64,000 nt of DNA. It comes from Acinetobacter nosocomialis (GTDB taxonomy: Bacteria; Pseudomonadota; Gammaproteobacteria; Pseudomonadales; Moraxellaceae). The stretch spans positions 558,001 to 622,000 of the forward strand of contig CP107049.1 of assembly GCA_025736915.1 (NCBI GenBank). Reading direction: 5' to 3'. The notes beneath the pieces are model-generated. The model was given only the letters and a program-made list of their open reading frames with translations. It was not told where the DNA came from and ran no database searches. Position 1 is the stretch's first letter; each line of letters begins with the position of its first letter. A program made the translations under genes and the position numbers. Positions 8,611-18,474 of this stretch are shown one piece after another.

Positions 8611-9813
8611 ATGAACAATTCAAGTTCAAAACGGTCAAGAGCTGTTTTTCAATTAGATGCTGCAAGCGCTTTGACACTCAACACAATTACGCTTATGACA
8701 TTTATGGCTGCATCTAGTGCGCCAACGCCGCTCTACCGCCTATACCAACAGATATGGCAATTTTCACCGGTCACATTAACTTTAATTTTTGCAACTTATG
8801 CTTTTACGCTGCTGGGATCATTACTAATTATTGGTTCCTTGTCTGACTATATTGGACGTCGACCAGTCATTATTGCTGCCATTTCTCTGCAAATTATTTC
8901 AATGAGCTTCTTCTTATTTGCTTCAGATGTTTCGATGTTATTTATCGCACGAGGCTTACAAGGAATCGCAACAGGGCTTGCTGTTTCAGCTATAGGAGCA
9001 GCCATTTTAGATTTTAGTAAGCTCCATGGCTCACTAATTAATAGTATTACACCTATGATAGGTATGGCTGTTGGGATTTTTCTGACTTGTTCTATTTTGC
9101 AGCTCTCCGCTCACCCCTTACAGCTTGTTTTTGAATTCTTATGTTTTCTTCTTATTTGTGAACTCATTTTAAGTTTTCTTACCCCAGAGACGGTCCAAAA
9201 AAGAACTGGTGCACTTGCTTCTTTGAAACCCGCGATGGCTATTCCTCCACAAACGAAAAGTGCTTTATTAAGTATTAGCCCAATTAATATTGCACTTTGG
9301 ATGGTCAGTGGTTTCTTCTTGTCACTTATGCCATCTTTACTGGCAAAAATTTTCCATACTTCATCGGCATGGCTAAACGGTATTATGTTTATGGCGCTCG
9401 CCCTTTCTGGTGCAGTAGGTATATTAACACTTAGAAAATCGACAAATTTCCGTATTTTATTAACTGGTACGCTTTCAATTGCTATTGGTTCAATCATTTT
9501 ATTTTTAGCAATTAATCTTACAAATGCAGTTGTGTTATTTCTAGGTTCAATTATTACTGGAATTGGTTTTGGTACGGCGTTTATGGGAGCCATTCGTAGT
9601 GTAATGCCGATGGCTCTTCCAGAAGAACGTGCAGGCCTTATGGCTGCATTTTTTGTGGAAAGTTATTTGGCTTTTAGTATTCCTGCAATTTTAGCTGGCT
9701 ATTTTGTAGGGAAAGTTGGGCTGATGCATACAGCAAATAGTTATATTTGTTTTATTGTCTTATTGTCACTTGTTGCCCTTTTCATGATTTTTAGAAATTT
9801 TAAAAATAAATAA
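8611..9813 (+). CDS. MFS transporter, probable drug or metabolite exporter
   Basis: A 400-residue major-facilitator protein with about twelve hydrophobic segments. The family loop-2/3 motif is seen as GSLSDYIGRRPVI (about residues 75-87). N-terminal MAASSAPTPLYRLYQQIW resembles a large group of proteobacterial MFS proteins of unassigned substrate. It is divergent from a TetR-type gene with two operators between them, which points to inducible export. The ribosome-binding site is weak. A bidirectional terminator follows. I cannot name the substrate. Confidence 0.87.
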   Translation: MNNSSSKRSRAVFQLDAASALTLNTITLMTFMAASSAPTPLYRLYQQIWQFSPVTLTLIFATYAFTLLGSLLIIGSLSDYIGRRPVIIAAISLQIISMSFFLFASDVSMLFIARGLQGIATGLAVSAIGAAILDFSKLHGSLINSITPMIGMAVGIFLTCSILQLSAHPLQLVFEFLCFLLICELILSFLTPETVQKRTGALASLKPAMAIPPQTKSALLSISPINIALWMVSGFFLSLMPSLLAKIFHTSSAWLNGIMFMALALSGAVGILTLRKSTNFRILLTGTLSIAIGSIILFLAINLTNAVVLFLGSIITGIGFGTAFMGAIRSVMPMALPEERAGLMAAFFVESYLAFSIPAILAGYFVGKVGLMHTANSYICFIVLLSLVALFMIFRNFKNK

Positions 9814-9819
9814 CTATAT

Positions 9820-9847
9820 AAAAAAGCCTCGAACAGAGGCTTTTTTT
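9820..9847. terminator. Bidirectional terminator after MFS gene
   Basis: AAAAAGCCTC / GAGGCTTTTTTT with loop GAACA, between the convergent MFS and sterol-desaturase-like genes. Confidence 0.85.
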
Positions 9848-9852
9848 AACAT

Positions 9853-11004
9853 TTACTGGTCACGCCAGCGTTTTAAAAAACGTTTTACATACTTTTTAAA
9901 TGGCCAAGTAAACTGTTTTATAAAACTATTTGGAATTTTATAGCCAACTGTTCCATAAACACTTGCCAAATGATTCGGCATATATACAGTTTTAAATAAG
10001 ACATCATAAAGCGGAATAAAAGCAGCGTAATTTTTATCAATCGCAGGTTTTTCTGAAGAGTGATGCCAATGATGAAATTCTGGTGTTGCGATAAACCAAC
10101 GTAGATATGGAAATCGAAAACGTACATTGGAATGAATAAAAATAGCGTGAAATGAAATAAAAATTAAATAGGCAAAAACAGCAGAAGTATGAAACCCTAA
10201 AAGGAAAATTGGTAGGGTAGCAATAAAGCGAGTCATTAAAACTTCAACAACATGTAAACGGGAAGATGCTAGCCAATCCATATATTCAGTCGAATGATGA
10301 ATCGCATGAAAACGCCATAAAAAGTTAACTTCATGCATGGCTCGATGCAACCAATACACCGTAAAATCAACCACAATGAGCAATTCAATGAATTGCAGCC
10401 AAATCGGCTGAGCTTGAACATATGGTACAATTGGATTATCAGGCAAATGCGTAATCCAATATTGAATTGGCATAACCGTTAAGAAGCTAAATAGTTGAAT
10501 ACCAATATGGCTGACCATGAAATATTTCATATCGGTCACCCAGCCCACTCTTAAGATCTTTTGTTCAGGGTTTTTAGCAAAAAAGCCTTCAAGGGGTATA
10601 AAAATAAAAGCCAAGATGACTAGGGTAAGTACAAAATAATCAATGCCTGCATAAAATGGTACGCTTGGAATGACTGGAGCATGAATAACACCACAGCCTA
10701 ATACTGCTGCGATGAGTGCAAAGCATAAACCATAAAAGCCATATCGATTTTGTCGGATGATTGCACTAAATGCTCCAAAACCTGCGCTAATAATAATGCC
10801 TGTGATCAGTCCATAATAAAAAAGACTATAGTGCTTTGCATAAAGTGGACGTAACTCAGGAGTTGTCAGCACACTGGGAAACAAAAAACATAAAGCTCCA
10901 AATAAGCAAAGTAAGCTTAATGCCATGGATATAAAAGCACTAATTTTTCCTAAACCCGCATTAAGCTCTAAATTTTCAAATCTTGCTCTTAATTGATCGG
11001 TCAT
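9853..11004 (-). CDS. Sterol desaturase / fatty acid hydroxylase superfamily protein
   Basis: A 383-residue membrane protein with several N-terminal hydrophobic segments and then the di-iron histidine clusters of this superfamily: HRAMHE (about residues 220-225), HAIHHS (about 235-240) and HHWHHS (about 311-316). Members hydroxylate or desaturate lipids at the membrane using oxygen. The true substrate cannot be read from the sequence; many bacterial members are uncharacterised. Its start is clear and it is transcribed alone, with a terminator of the upstream gene in front of it. Confidence 0.85.
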   Translation of the reverse strand: MTDQLRARFENLELNAGLGKISAFISMALSLLCLFGALCFLFPSVLTTPELRPLYAKHYSLFYYGLITGIIISAGFGAFSAIIRQNRYGFYGLCFALIAAVLGCGVIHAPVIPSVPFYAGIDYFVLTLVILAFIFIPLEGFFAKNPEQKILRVGWVTDMKYFMVSHIGIQLFSFLTVMPIQYWITHLPDNPIVPYVQAQPIWLQFIELLIVVDFTVYWLHRAMHEVNFLWRFHAIHHSTEYMDWLASSRLHVVEVLMTRFIATLPIFLLGFHTSAVFAYLIFISFHAIFIHSNVRFRFPYLRWFIATPEFHHWHHSSEKPAIDKNYAAFIPLYDVLFKTVYMPNHLASVYGTVGYKIPNSFIKQFTWPFKKYVKRFLKRWRDQ

Positions 11005-11114
11005 AATTCATATCAACAGTTCTTATTCTCTATGCCGCGCATGCTAACAAAATTTAATTATTAATTGTAAAAAGAACCTTATTTAACTCAGACTAAAAAT
11101 AGATATATAAATAA

Positions 11115-11155
11115 AACTAACCAATCAACACAAAAACAGGATTAATTGGTTAGTT
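11115..11155 (-). terminator. Terminator after sorbosone-dehydrogenase-like gene
   Basis: Perfect 11-bp arms AACTAACCAAT / ATTGGTTAGTT; on the - strand the stem is followed by TTTTATTT. Confidence 0.75.
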
Positions 11156-11193
11156 ATTATAAATATTTATCTATTTCAGAACGTGGAAATAGG

Positions 11194-12543
11194 CTATTTA
11201 TTTTTATATGGAGTCTCATAGGTTGTTTCAGCAACAGGTGAAACACGCCAAACTGTATTACCAACATCATCTGCGACTAATAGTGCACCCGAAAAATCAA
11301 TTGCCACCCCCACTGGGCGCCCATAAGCCTTACCTTTATCACTGAGGAATCCAGTCAAAATATCTTGCGGTGGACCAGAAGGTTGACCACTTCTAAATGG
11401 TACAAAAATGACTTTATAACCACTGTGAGGCTTACGGTTCCAAGAACCATGTTGCCCGATAAATGCCCCACCTCTAAATTGTGGCATCAGTTCGGCTGCA
11501 TAAAATGTAAGACCTAAAGAAGCCGTATGGTTGCCTAGTGCATAGTCAGGTTTAATTGCACGAGCGACCATTTCTGGATTTTGTGGTTTGACTCGCACAT
11601 CTACATGTTGTCCATAGTAGCTATAAGGCCAGCCGTAAAAAGCGCCATCTTGAACTGAGGTCATATAATCAGGTACTAAGTCACTACCAATTTCATCGCG
11701 CTCATTAACCACCGTCCAGAGTTTTCCACTTTGCGGTTGCCAAGCCATACCATTTGGATTACGCAGTCCTGTTGCAAATGGACGTGACTGACCGCTTGCA
11801 ATATCAAACTCTGTAATTTGTGCACGACCTTTTTCTTGATCTAGGCCATTTTCAGCAACGTTACTGTTAGAACCAACGGTAATATAGAGCTTTGTACCTG
11901 CCGCGTTAGCAATCACATTTTTGGTCCAATGGTGATTTAAAGGACCGCCCGGTAAATCTAATACTTTGGTTCCACTGGCTGTGATTTGAGTTTCACCCTC
12001 TTGGTAAGGGAAACGCACCAGTGCATCTGTATTGGCGATATATAAGTTATTACCGACCAATGCCATACCAAATGGAGAATTTAAGTTTTGAAGAAATACC
12101 GTTTTCTGATCGGCAACTCCGTCTCCATTGGTGTCACGAAGTAAAGTAATACGGTTAGCACTCGGATGAGATGAGCCTGCCCGTCTCATCACAAACGTCA
12201 TGATTTTACCTTTAATGCCTTTACTGTCTTCGGGTTTAGGAGGAGCATCTGTTTCAGCAACTAACACATCACCATTTGGTAATACATAGAGCCAACGTGG
12301 GTGTTCAAGTCCTTTAGCAAATGCTTTTACTTTTAAGCCTTCTGCTGGAGTTGGCATAACACCACTTGGCCACCCTTGCGCGGGTGCTATATTTACGGTC
12401 GGTAATAAGCTTGATTTAGGTTCAGGTAACTTTGGGTCTGGACCATAACTTTCGGTAATCGGATATTGAGAGGATGAAGCACACCCTGTAACTAGAACTA
12501 CAACGGTTGTACCTAAAATCGGCAGTAAAAAACGTGTAAGCAT
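11194..12543 (-). CDS. Sorbosone-dehydrogenase-like PQQ-type beta-propeller lipoprotein
   Basis: A 449-residue exported protein with a lipobox (VLVTGCASS, Cys about residue 21). The mature part is a six-bladed propeller like the glucose/sorbosone dehydrogenases, with the repeated themes [17 protein letters not shown] (about 80-96) and [18 protein letters not shown] (about 260-277) and a calcium-loop-like DTNGDGVAD (about 138-146). Family members oxidise sugars with PQQ; many lipoprotein members are uncharacterised, so activity is inferred. GGAGATAAAGG before the ATG supports the start. It stands alone and has its own terminator. Confidence 0.83.
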   Translation of the reverse strand: MLTRFLLPILGTTVVVLVTGCASSSQYPITESYGPDPKLPEPKSSLLPTVNIAPAQGWPSGVMPTPAEGLKVKAFAKGLEHPRWLYVLPNGDVLVAETDAPPKPEDSKGIKGKIMTFVMRRAGSSHPSANRITLLRDTNGDGVADQKTVFLQNLNSPFGMALVGNNLYIANTDALVRFPYQEGETQITASGTKVLDLPGGPLNHHWTKNVIANAAGTKLYITVGSNSNVAENGLDQEKGRAQITEFDIASGQSRPFATGLRNPNGMAWQPQSGKLWTVVNERDEIGSDLVPDYMTSVQDGAFYGWPYSYYGQHVDVRVKPQNPEMVARAIKPDYALGNHTASLGLTFYAAELMPQFRGGAFIGQHGSWNRKPHSGYKVIFVPFRSGQPSGPPQDILTGFLSDKGKAYGRPVGVAIDFSGALLVADDVGNTVWRVSPVAETTYETPYKNK

Positions 12544-12725
12544 CCTTTATCTCCATTTTTTATTTTTTCGCAATCAGCACAGGGTAATGCTTTAGAAGAT
12601 AGACTTATAGTTTATTTATTTAACTGTACTGATCATAACATGACATATTTTCAAATTTTTAATACATAACTACAGATTTTGTAGGCACTTAAATCGCTTT
12701 AGTTATTAACTACAAAAATTACAAA

Positions 12726-13145
12726 TTAAAACTTAGCATTAGGATTGTTGCATAAAGCACTTATAAAATCCTCTTTCTCCTTTGGGGAAATCATAATAGA
12801 TGTCATTCTTCCATTTTTCATATAGCTAATTTTGAGTCGATCTAACGATAGCGCTGGAGACGAAAGTGGATTATGAGTAGGTTCTATTTGGGTAATATCA
12901 TCAATATTAATTTTCCAACGGAAAACCAGACTCTTAATGACTAATGTACTATTTTCTACCACATAGTAAGTGCTAAAGATTGGGAACCAAATAACTACAA
13001 TGACTAAACTATAAATTATGAGATGCGAAAAATTGGTGCCCATAGAAGAATGATGAACTTCTTGATAAATTTTAAAAATAATATTGGCAGTGATCACAAC
13101 AAATATTAATAAAAGCCACCAATCAATTTTTGATCTAAATTTCAA
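12726..13145 (-). CDS. Two-helix membrane protein with bacterial PH-like domain
   Basis: This 139-residue protein has two hydrophobic helices near the N-terminus (about residues 10-27 and 42-60) followed by a soluble part with the pattern of the bPH/YyaB-type domain: YYVVENSTLVIKS (about 61-73), a VFRWKINIDDI segment and a SLDRLKISY strand. Such domains usually sit on the cytoplasmic face of the membrane and their function is generally unknown. It lies between two larger - strand genes with gaps of 68 and 180 bases, so it may be transcribed alone. Confidence 0.68.
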   Translation of the reverse strand: MKFRSKIDWWLLLIFVVITANIIFKIYQEVHHSSMGTNFSHLIIYSLVIVVIWFPIFSTYYVVENSTLVIKSLVFRWKINIDDITQIEPTHNPLSSPALSLDRLKISYMKNGRMTSIMISPKEKEDFISALCNNPNAKF

Positions 13146-13214
13146 AAGTTATCCTCCACGTCTAAATCTCATTTATAACGAGTATTTCTATATATTTTTT
13201 ATAAAATAACCGAA

Positions 13215-15047
13215 CTAAAAATTAGCTTTAAATGTTAATGATACAAAATCTCGATCATCTATGGTGCTAAATTCATTAGAACCAAAAAAGTTATTATAGG
13301 CAATCTCTGCTGTATATTTTTGCTGATAAGTCATAGATAACGCTGCACTTACACTCATTTGCCCTTCTTGAAAGTTTTGGCTATATCCATAAACATCATG
13401 TCTAAAACTAAGACTTGGCGTAATCACTGTAGAGGGTAAAATATCTTGATAATTTAATGCGCCACGTAATCGGTAACCAAATGACCATTCATTAAAAAAA
13501 CCATTTTTATTACAAAAGCGTTCATTTAAATTGTCTATTTCTGCATTGGTAAGATGAGCTGTACCATACGGCGTACATTTTAAGTCGCCTGTTTCAGGAT
13601 TATAAGCACCTGTTGAAAGCTCACTACGGCCAAATGCGCCTGTCCGGCCAAACCGATGATTACCAATATCTGCAATATGGTTTAAGGCAAATTCTGTAGA
13701 CCATGTCATCGAATTTGCACCCCAAATATTGAATATGCTATCAGTTGCTCCAACCGAAAATTGTGTTACCGGTAAGCGTACATATCCTTGAATATATTGA
13801 CCTAATTCAACAGTTTTTCCCGGCGGTGCAAATGGTGTTCCTTCCGATAGCACTTGAGCATAGACAATGTCTGTGCCATTTAATTGCAAAGGTTGATTAG
13901 GTTTGTGGGTTAACTCACTAAAAACTGTTGTTGTTCCAACTTTACCAGTCAGACTTAATCCAAACATTTTGATATCTTCAGGGTAGATAGAAAAATAACT
14001 TGCGGTATTAAAATGTTCAGGTCCTGCTGCTGTTACAGCCGTTCCATCAAAGTTTGCATTACGGCTATGGTAGTTCGCATAGTAAATAGCTAGCTCAGCA
14101 TTATTTAAACTTGGTAATGTCTGTTTTAAAGCAATACCATATTGGCCATTGTCCTTTGCTTTTCTACTTTCTGCACGTGGAATATAGGTACGTAAACGAA
14201 TTGCGGTATCCGATAATTTATCTCCACCTCCAGCAATTAAAACTGGACCTGCATTTTCGGGCACAAAGTCTGAAATCTCAAAGAAAGTTCCGTTACCATC
14301 AACAACTGAAGGTCTAAATTTAAATTGATAGAACCCTTCGATTTTCAAATTTTTATTAATGCTTGTGTTAAATGAAAATATTTCGGTTGGAATGATTCTT
14401 TCTTTTGCATCACCACCCGGTCGGTTAATTGCAGTAAAATCAAAGGCACTCACCGAATTTAAACCGTTTTGAAAAAACTGAGATTTCCCCCAATTTAATG
14501 TTTGTTTACCTAATTTGAAATTGATGCTTTTCCCACTGCCTAGTTCAAAATCTTTCCATATATAGGCATTCCATAAATCGATACCTTTGAACTTTGCAAG
14601 CCTTGGCCACGCTGAATCATTAAAGGGTTTAAAGTCTCCGTGTCCTGTCTCATAAGCATGGTCATACCAGTATTTAGTGCTAATGACCGCACCCTGCTGT
14701 TTTCCATTTAGCTTAACTTCAGTTATGCCTCTGATAATCTCTGAAATGGCATCATATTTACTAAAATTCATACGCCCATCATCACCATTTACATCAATGC
14801 TAGCGCCTTGTTTGCCTATTTTGTTTGCGTCAGGCCGATAAAGTAATGAAACGGATGGATCTTGCGTACTCCAACTGGCTCCTAAGCTTAATGTCGTTTT
14901 TGTATCGACCTTCCAGTCTTTATCAATATCAAAACTGGCTGCATTTGCTTTAGACATAAATAAAATTAGGCTTAATGAAACACCTATTTTTTGAATATAT
15001 AAAACGTGATTATTTCTTTGATTTAAATAGACGTAATGACCCATCAT
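13215..15047 (-). CDS. DUF1302 family outer-membrane-type protein
   Basis: A 610-residue protein with an N-terminal signal peptide (cleavage likely after MSKANA, about residue 36) and a beta-rich body ending in phenylalanine, SLTFKANF, as expected for an outer-membrane barrel. The opening SFDIDKDWKVDTKTTLSLG and the WGKSQFFQNGLNSV segment are typical of DUF1302. In pseudomonads DUF1302 genes are usually paired with a DUF1329 gene; no such partner is next to this one. The function of the family is not established; a role in handling hydrophobic substrates is often suggested. The hydrolase gene lies 98 bases upstream on the same strand. Confidence 0.82.
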   Translation of the reverse strand: MMGHYVYLNQRNNHVLYIQKIGVSLSLILFMSKANAASFDIDKDWKVDTKTTLSLGASWSTQDPSVSLLYRPDANKIGKQGASIDVNGDDGRMNFSKYDAISEIIRGITEVKLNGKQQGAVISTKYWYDHAYETGHGDFKPFNDSAWPRLAKFKGIDLWNAYIWKDFELGSGKSINFKLGKQTLNWGKSQFFQNGLNSVSAFDFTAINRPGGDAKERIIPTEIFSFNTSINKNLKIEGFYQFKFRPSVVDGNGTFFEISDFVPENAGPVLIAGGGDKLSDTAIRLRTYIPRAESRKAKDNGQYGIALKQTLPSLNNAELAIYYANYHSRNANFDGTAVTAAGPEHFNTASYFSIYPEDIKMFGLSLTGKVGTTTVFSELTHKPNQPLQLNGTDIVYAQVLSEGTPFAPPGKTVELGQYIQGYVRLPVTQFSVGATDSIFNIWGANSMTWSTEFALNHIADIGNHRFGRTGAFGRSELSTGAYNPETGDLKCTPYGTAHLTNAEIDNLNERFCNKNGFFNEWSFGYRLRGALNYQDILPSTVITPSLSFRHDVYGYSQNFQEGQMSVSAALSMTYQQKYTAEIAYNNFFGSNEFSTIDDRDFVSLTFKANF

Positions 15048-15145
15048 ATTATCTCCCTATAAATATGATTTTTCTTATTTATTGCTTATTACTCAAAGCC
15101 ATCCATTGGCTTTTAAATGGTTTACATAAGCAGGTATTTTTTGTA

Positions 15146-15751
15146 CTAGGCAGGTTGTTCGACCTGATCTAACTGTTGAATGAATTGTTCAGCTAAAGGC
15201 CAATAGCCAAAGCCAGATGCAGGGTTTAAATGTCCTACTTCACCTAAATTTACGAGTTGACTACCCCACTTTTCTGCCATTTCACTTACAGCTTCATAAC
15301 GAGCTAAATGGTCATTGGTGCTTGCAACTAAAATGCTGGGGAAAGGTAGTGTTTGATCTGGTAAAGGACTCCATCCTTCTTGATGAAGTACGGTTGGGCT
15401 TGGATAATTTTCTGGCCAGCTTTCGTTTAAGTCAGGTGGAGCCACAAGCAAAGCACCTTGAATTGGTCTTTGATATTTTGCAGCCCAGTGTGTTGTCATC
15501 AATACGCCTGCGCTGTGTGCAACCAAAATGACAGGCCCTTGTATTTGTTCGAGTTGTGCCTGAATAGCAGCAACTCTATTTTCACAATTGAGTTTGTTGG
15601 TTTGCACAGGAGGTACAGAACGAACCTTTGCTAGCTTTGTTTCTAAGATCGTTTGCCAATGCTCGGGAACATGATCGCGTAACCCCGGAATAATTAAAAT
15701 TGTTGCTTTGGTTTGTATTTTTTCCATTTCGACGCCTGTGAATTTTGCCAT
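15146..15751 (-). CDS. RBBP9/YdeN-family serine hydrolase
   Basis: A 201-residue alpha/beta hydrolase. The nucleophile motif is AHSAG with Ser80, and Asp147 (STNDHLA) and His174 (VGHLN) complete a plausible triad. The opening ILIIPGLRDHVPEHWQT is the family signature. These small hydrolases cleave esters, but natural substrates are mostly unknown. There is no signal peptide, so it is cytoplasmic. An operator-like direct repeat shared with the catabolic operon at 17-23.5 kb lies 73 bases upstream of its start, so it may belong to the same AraC-type regulon. Confidence 0.83.
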   Translation of the reverse strand: MAKFTGVEMEKIQTKATILIIPGLRDHVPEHWQTILETKLAKVRSVPPVQTNKLNCENRVAAIQAQLEQIQGPVILVAHSAGVLMTTHWAAKYQRPIQGALLVAPPDLNESWPENYPSPTVLHQEGWSPLPDQTLPFPSILVASTNDHLARYEAVSEMAEKWGSQLVNLGEVGHLNPASGFGYWPLAEQFIQQLDQVEQPA

Positions 15752-15823
15752 CTAGGATGCATAAGAATTTTTATAAAACTCCATTCACAATAAAGGCTCA
15801 TTTCAGTTAATGGTGTACATAAG

Positions 15824-15852
15824 GCGTCACGGACTTGTCATTTGACGACACA
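15824..15852. promoter_or_regulatory. Candidate AraC-type operator, copy 1
   Basis: CATTTGACGACACA (15839-15852) differs at one base from CATTTCACGACACA upstream of the catabolic operon. A second half-site, GCGTCA (15824-15829), lies exactly 21 bases before ACGACA (15845-15850), two helical turns, as AraC-type dimers like. It could control the hydrolase, the araC-type gene, or both. Identification is by pattern only. Confidence 0.5.
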
Positions 15853-16041
15853 TCTTTTTAAAATTTCGTAAATTAATTAAAATATTTTTTGTAATTACAA
15901 ATGAATCAAAAGAACAGTTTTAAAATTAAGTTGACATCACGATTAGGCTCTTAAATAAAAGCTTTTGTAATGCGAATATTTTAGTTATAACTAGATATGA
16001 GCTGTAAGGAATATGGCTGATTAAGAACAGGAGATAATAAA

Positions 16042-17052
16042 ATGGTGCCTCTTGCGCATACCGCCTCTTTAAAAAATTATTTGGCAGTTGCTCAGCAATT
16101 AGATCTAAATCCCTACCATTTATTATCACGTGTTGGGCTTAGCCAAACTCAATTGAATGATCTTAAACAACGTATTCCTGTCGATAAAGCCATTACCTTG
16201 CTTGAAGACTCAGCCGAGATGAGTAATTGCGATGTATTCGGTTTACATATGGCTGAGCAACGCGAAATCGCGGATTTTGGTGAACTGAGCTTATTATTAA
16301 GTTACCAATATACTTTGAGAGAAGCGCTGCAAACGATTGTTCGTTATAGGAATTTACTCAATAACTCACTTGAAATATATATAGAAGAAATTGACGATAC
16401 AGTTGTTATTCGAGAAGAAGTGGTGACAACAAATTGCGGATATAGCCGGCAAGCCACAGAACTTGCTTTAGGAATCACCCATCGTTTTTGTGCAGCACTC
16501 ATGATGCAAAAATGGCGACCGTTAAGTGTACACTTCACTCATAACCCGCCCAGTGATTTAACTTTGCATCGGCGGATTTTTGGCTGTGCGCTAGAGTTTG
16601 GTAGTGACTTTAATGGTATTGTTTGTACGGCGGCCGAACTTGATACAACAAACCCTCAAGCAAATCTGGCTATGGCCAACCATGCACAACGTTATTTAGA
16701 TATTTTGCAAAATAGCAATGAATCGACCATGATTTTTGATATTCGTAAAAGTATTTATCTTCTTTTGCCAATGGGTCGCGCTACGATTGATCAAGTCGCT
16801 CAAACACACGGTATGCACGTACGGACTTTACAGCGTCGATTAGAAGAAGCTCAGACGAGTTTTAGTGATTTAATGAATGAAGTACGCAAAGATCTCGTAT
16901 TTCGTTATTTAAAAAATCTAAATTATTCACTTGCTCAAGTATCTGATATTTTAGGTTACTCAATGCCGAGTTCTTTTACGCGTTGGTTCATTAGCCAATT
17001 TGGTATGTCACCGAATACGTGGCGTAGTCACAATAAAGCCCTGCTCAATTAA
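16042..17052 (+). CDS. AraC-family regulator with OruR-type N-terminal domain
   Basis: A 336-residue regulator: an N-terminal ligand/dimerisation domain of the OruR/ArgR-like 'arabinose-binding' type (about residues 15-200) and two C-terminal helix-turn-helices (ATIDQVAQTHGMHVRTLQRR and LAQVSDILGYSMPSSFTRWF, about 250-320). AGGAGA precedes the ATG. It is convergent with the seven-gene catabolic operon at 17145-23550, and the same direct-repeat motif occurs upstream of that operon's first gene and in the gap before this gene, so it is the likely activator. The inducer is unknown, probably the operon substrate. Confidence 0.87.
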   Translation: MVPLAHTASLKNYLAVAQQLDLNPYHLLSRVGLSQTQLNDLKQRIPVDKAITLLEDSAEMSNCDVFGLHMAEQREIADFGELSLLLSYQYTLREALQTIVRYRNLLNNSLEIYIEEIDDTVVIREEVVTTNCGYSRQATELALGITHRFCAALMMQKWRPLSVHFTHNPPSDLTLHRRIFGCALEFGSDFNGIVCTAAELDTTNPQANLAMANHAQRYLDILQNSNESTMIFDIRKSIYLLLPMGRATIDQVAQTHGMHVRTLQRRLEEAQTSFSDLMNEVRKDLVFRYLKNLNYSLAQVSDILGYSMPSSFTRWFISQFGMSPNTWRSHNKALLN

Positions 17053-17092
17053 TTTCTCTTTATGTGAAGCCCAATGAAGTCGTTTAAAATAT

Positions 17093-17130
17093 AAGGAAGC
17101 TGGGGAACTATTCCATAACTTCCTTAAAAA
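17093..17130. terminator. Terminator between araC-type gene and operon
   Basis: AAGGAAG (17093-17099) and CTTCCTT (17119-17125) with an inner GGAA/TTCC pairing, followed by A/T-rich DNA on both sides. It separates the convergent regulator and operon. Confidence 0.6.
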
Positions 17131-17144
17131 TTTAATTTTTAAAA

Positions 17145-18155
17145 TTAAAACCACAAGTGCATAAGCCCAAGAACCAATACCACTAAAAATATGCTTTCGC
17201 CGATCATTAAAAGAATCGGTTTAATGCCAACTGATGCTAATTCTTTTAACTGAGTTTTCATACCTAAAGCACTTATTGCGATGACTAAAAACCAGCGTGA
17301 TAAATCATTGATTCCATTTTGAACCATCGCTGGTACCCATCCTATACTGTTAATACAAGCGAGTAGTAGAAAGCCAACGGCAAACCAAGGCAGCAATGGC
17401 GGTCGTTCCCCCGTTGAATCTGCACCTTGCATACGGGTAATCATGGCTGCACAAACAATTACTGGAAGCAGCATTGCCACACGCATGAGTTTAACTACAG
17501 TCGCCGTATCACCCGTTTGGGTAGACATGCTATAACCAGCGCCGACCACTTGCGCCACATCATGAATCGTAGCACCAAGAAACACACCAGCCGCTTGTGG
17601 CGATAACTCTAGCCACTTCGCAATCATCGGATAGACAATCATTGCAAATGTTGAAAGTGCCGACACGCCAATCACGGTAAACAAGGTCGCTTTTTCTTTT
17701 TGCGGATGATTTGGAAAAGCAGCCGATAGTGCCAGTGCGGCTGAAGCACCACAGATTGCCGTTGATCCACCAGTGAGCATGCCAAATAGTTTTTGGAAGC
17801 CTAAAATTTTAGCAGCAATAACAGAAACGGCAATTGTGACAATAACCAGAGTAATGACTAACGCAACAGGCTGCCAACCTAGTGCGGTGATTTGACCCAA
17901 AGTAATACGCATTCCGAGTAAGGCAATACCCATCCGAAGCACACTACGTGCGGTAAACTCGATACCTGCCTTACATTTACTTTCAGCAGCTAAAAAATTC
18001 ACGCTCATGCCGAGCAGTAGCGCAAATAGCATGACTGGTGCGCCATAATGCTCTGATAAAAAACAGGCAGCCGCAGCAACGACCGAACTGACCACAAAGC
18101 CTGGTGCTAATTCTCTTGTACGCTGGGAAAAATTTCTCAAAACTAAACTACTCAT
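17145..18155 (-). CDS. YeiH/UPF0324 family membrane protein (putative sulfate/sulfite exporter)
   Basis: A 336-residue inner-membrane protein with about ten helices and the family segments RMGIALLGMRI, GGSTAICGASA and FLGATIHDVAQVVGAG. The family is annotated as putative sulfate exporter, although direct proof is scarce. I start at MSSLVLRNF (18155) because GGGGAA lies six bases upstream; the frame is open four codons further. Its start overlaps the Rieske gene stop by eight bases. As the last gene of an operon with a TauD-type enzyme, removal of sulfite or sulfate is an attractive but unproven role. Confidence 0.84.
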   Translation of the reverse strand: MSSLVLRNFSQRTRELAPGFVVSSVVAAAACFLSEHYGAPVMLFALLLGMSVNFLAAESKCKAGIEFTARSVLRMGIALLGMRITLGQITALGWQPVALVITLVIVTIAVSVIAAKILGFQKLFGMLTGGSTAICGASAALALSAAFPNHPQKEKATLFTVIGVSALSTFAMIVYPMIAKWLELSPQAAGVFLGATIHDVAQVVGAGYSMSTQTGDTATVVKLMRVAMLLPVIVCAAMITRMQGADSTGERPPLLPWFAVGFLLLACINSIGWVPAMVQNGINDLSRWFLVIAISALGMKTQLKELASVGIKPILLMIGESIFLVVLVLGLMHLWF

Positions 18156-18474
18156 GATTTTCCCCATAACCGATCATAATAAATACCTTGTCCTCGATCA
18201 CTTCTACGGGATAGGTTGCAACTTTGAGTTGAGCAGAATTAACTAAACAGCCATTTGTTAAATCAAAGCGTAAACCATGGGCACAACACTGAATCACTCG
18301 TCCTTCTAAACGTCCACTAAATAGCGATGCGCCCTGATGAGGACAGCTGTCATCGATTGCATACAACTGAGTCGCAACGTTAAATAGTGCGAGAGTTTTA
18401 TCTCCAATTTTTAAAAAAGCCCGCTCACCTGAATTCGGTATTTTTTCAAAAGGCACTTCAAATCGGTTGGTCAT
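18148..18474 (-). CDS. Rieske [2Fe-2S] ferredoxin-type protein
   Basis: A 108-residue soluble Rieske protein with both cluster motifs, CPHQGA (about residues 43-48) and CCAHGLRFD (about 62-70), each giving one Cys and one His ligand. It resembles ferredoxin components of ring-hydroxylating systems and small NirD-like proteins. No oxygenase alpha subunit or ferredoxin reductase is in the window, so it may feed electrons to another operon enzyme or act alone. It overlaps the gene before by ATGA and the gene after by eight bases, so it is part of the operon. Confidence 0.87.
   Translation of the reverse strand: MTNRFEVPFEKIPNSGERAFLKIGDKTLALFNVATQLYAIDDSCPHQGASLFSGRLEGRVIQCCAHGLRFDLTNGCLVNSAQLKVATYPVEVIEDKVFIMIGYGENHE

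Noticed and set aside
9111-9593. 160-codon - strand ORF inside the MFS gene
   Set aside because: Antisense shadow of a clear 12-helix transporter; composition is typical of reversed membrane-protein codons.
15926-16129. 67-codon - strand ORF opposite the araC-type start
   Set aside because: Overlaps the well-supported araC-type gene and its ribosome-binding site; no start signal.
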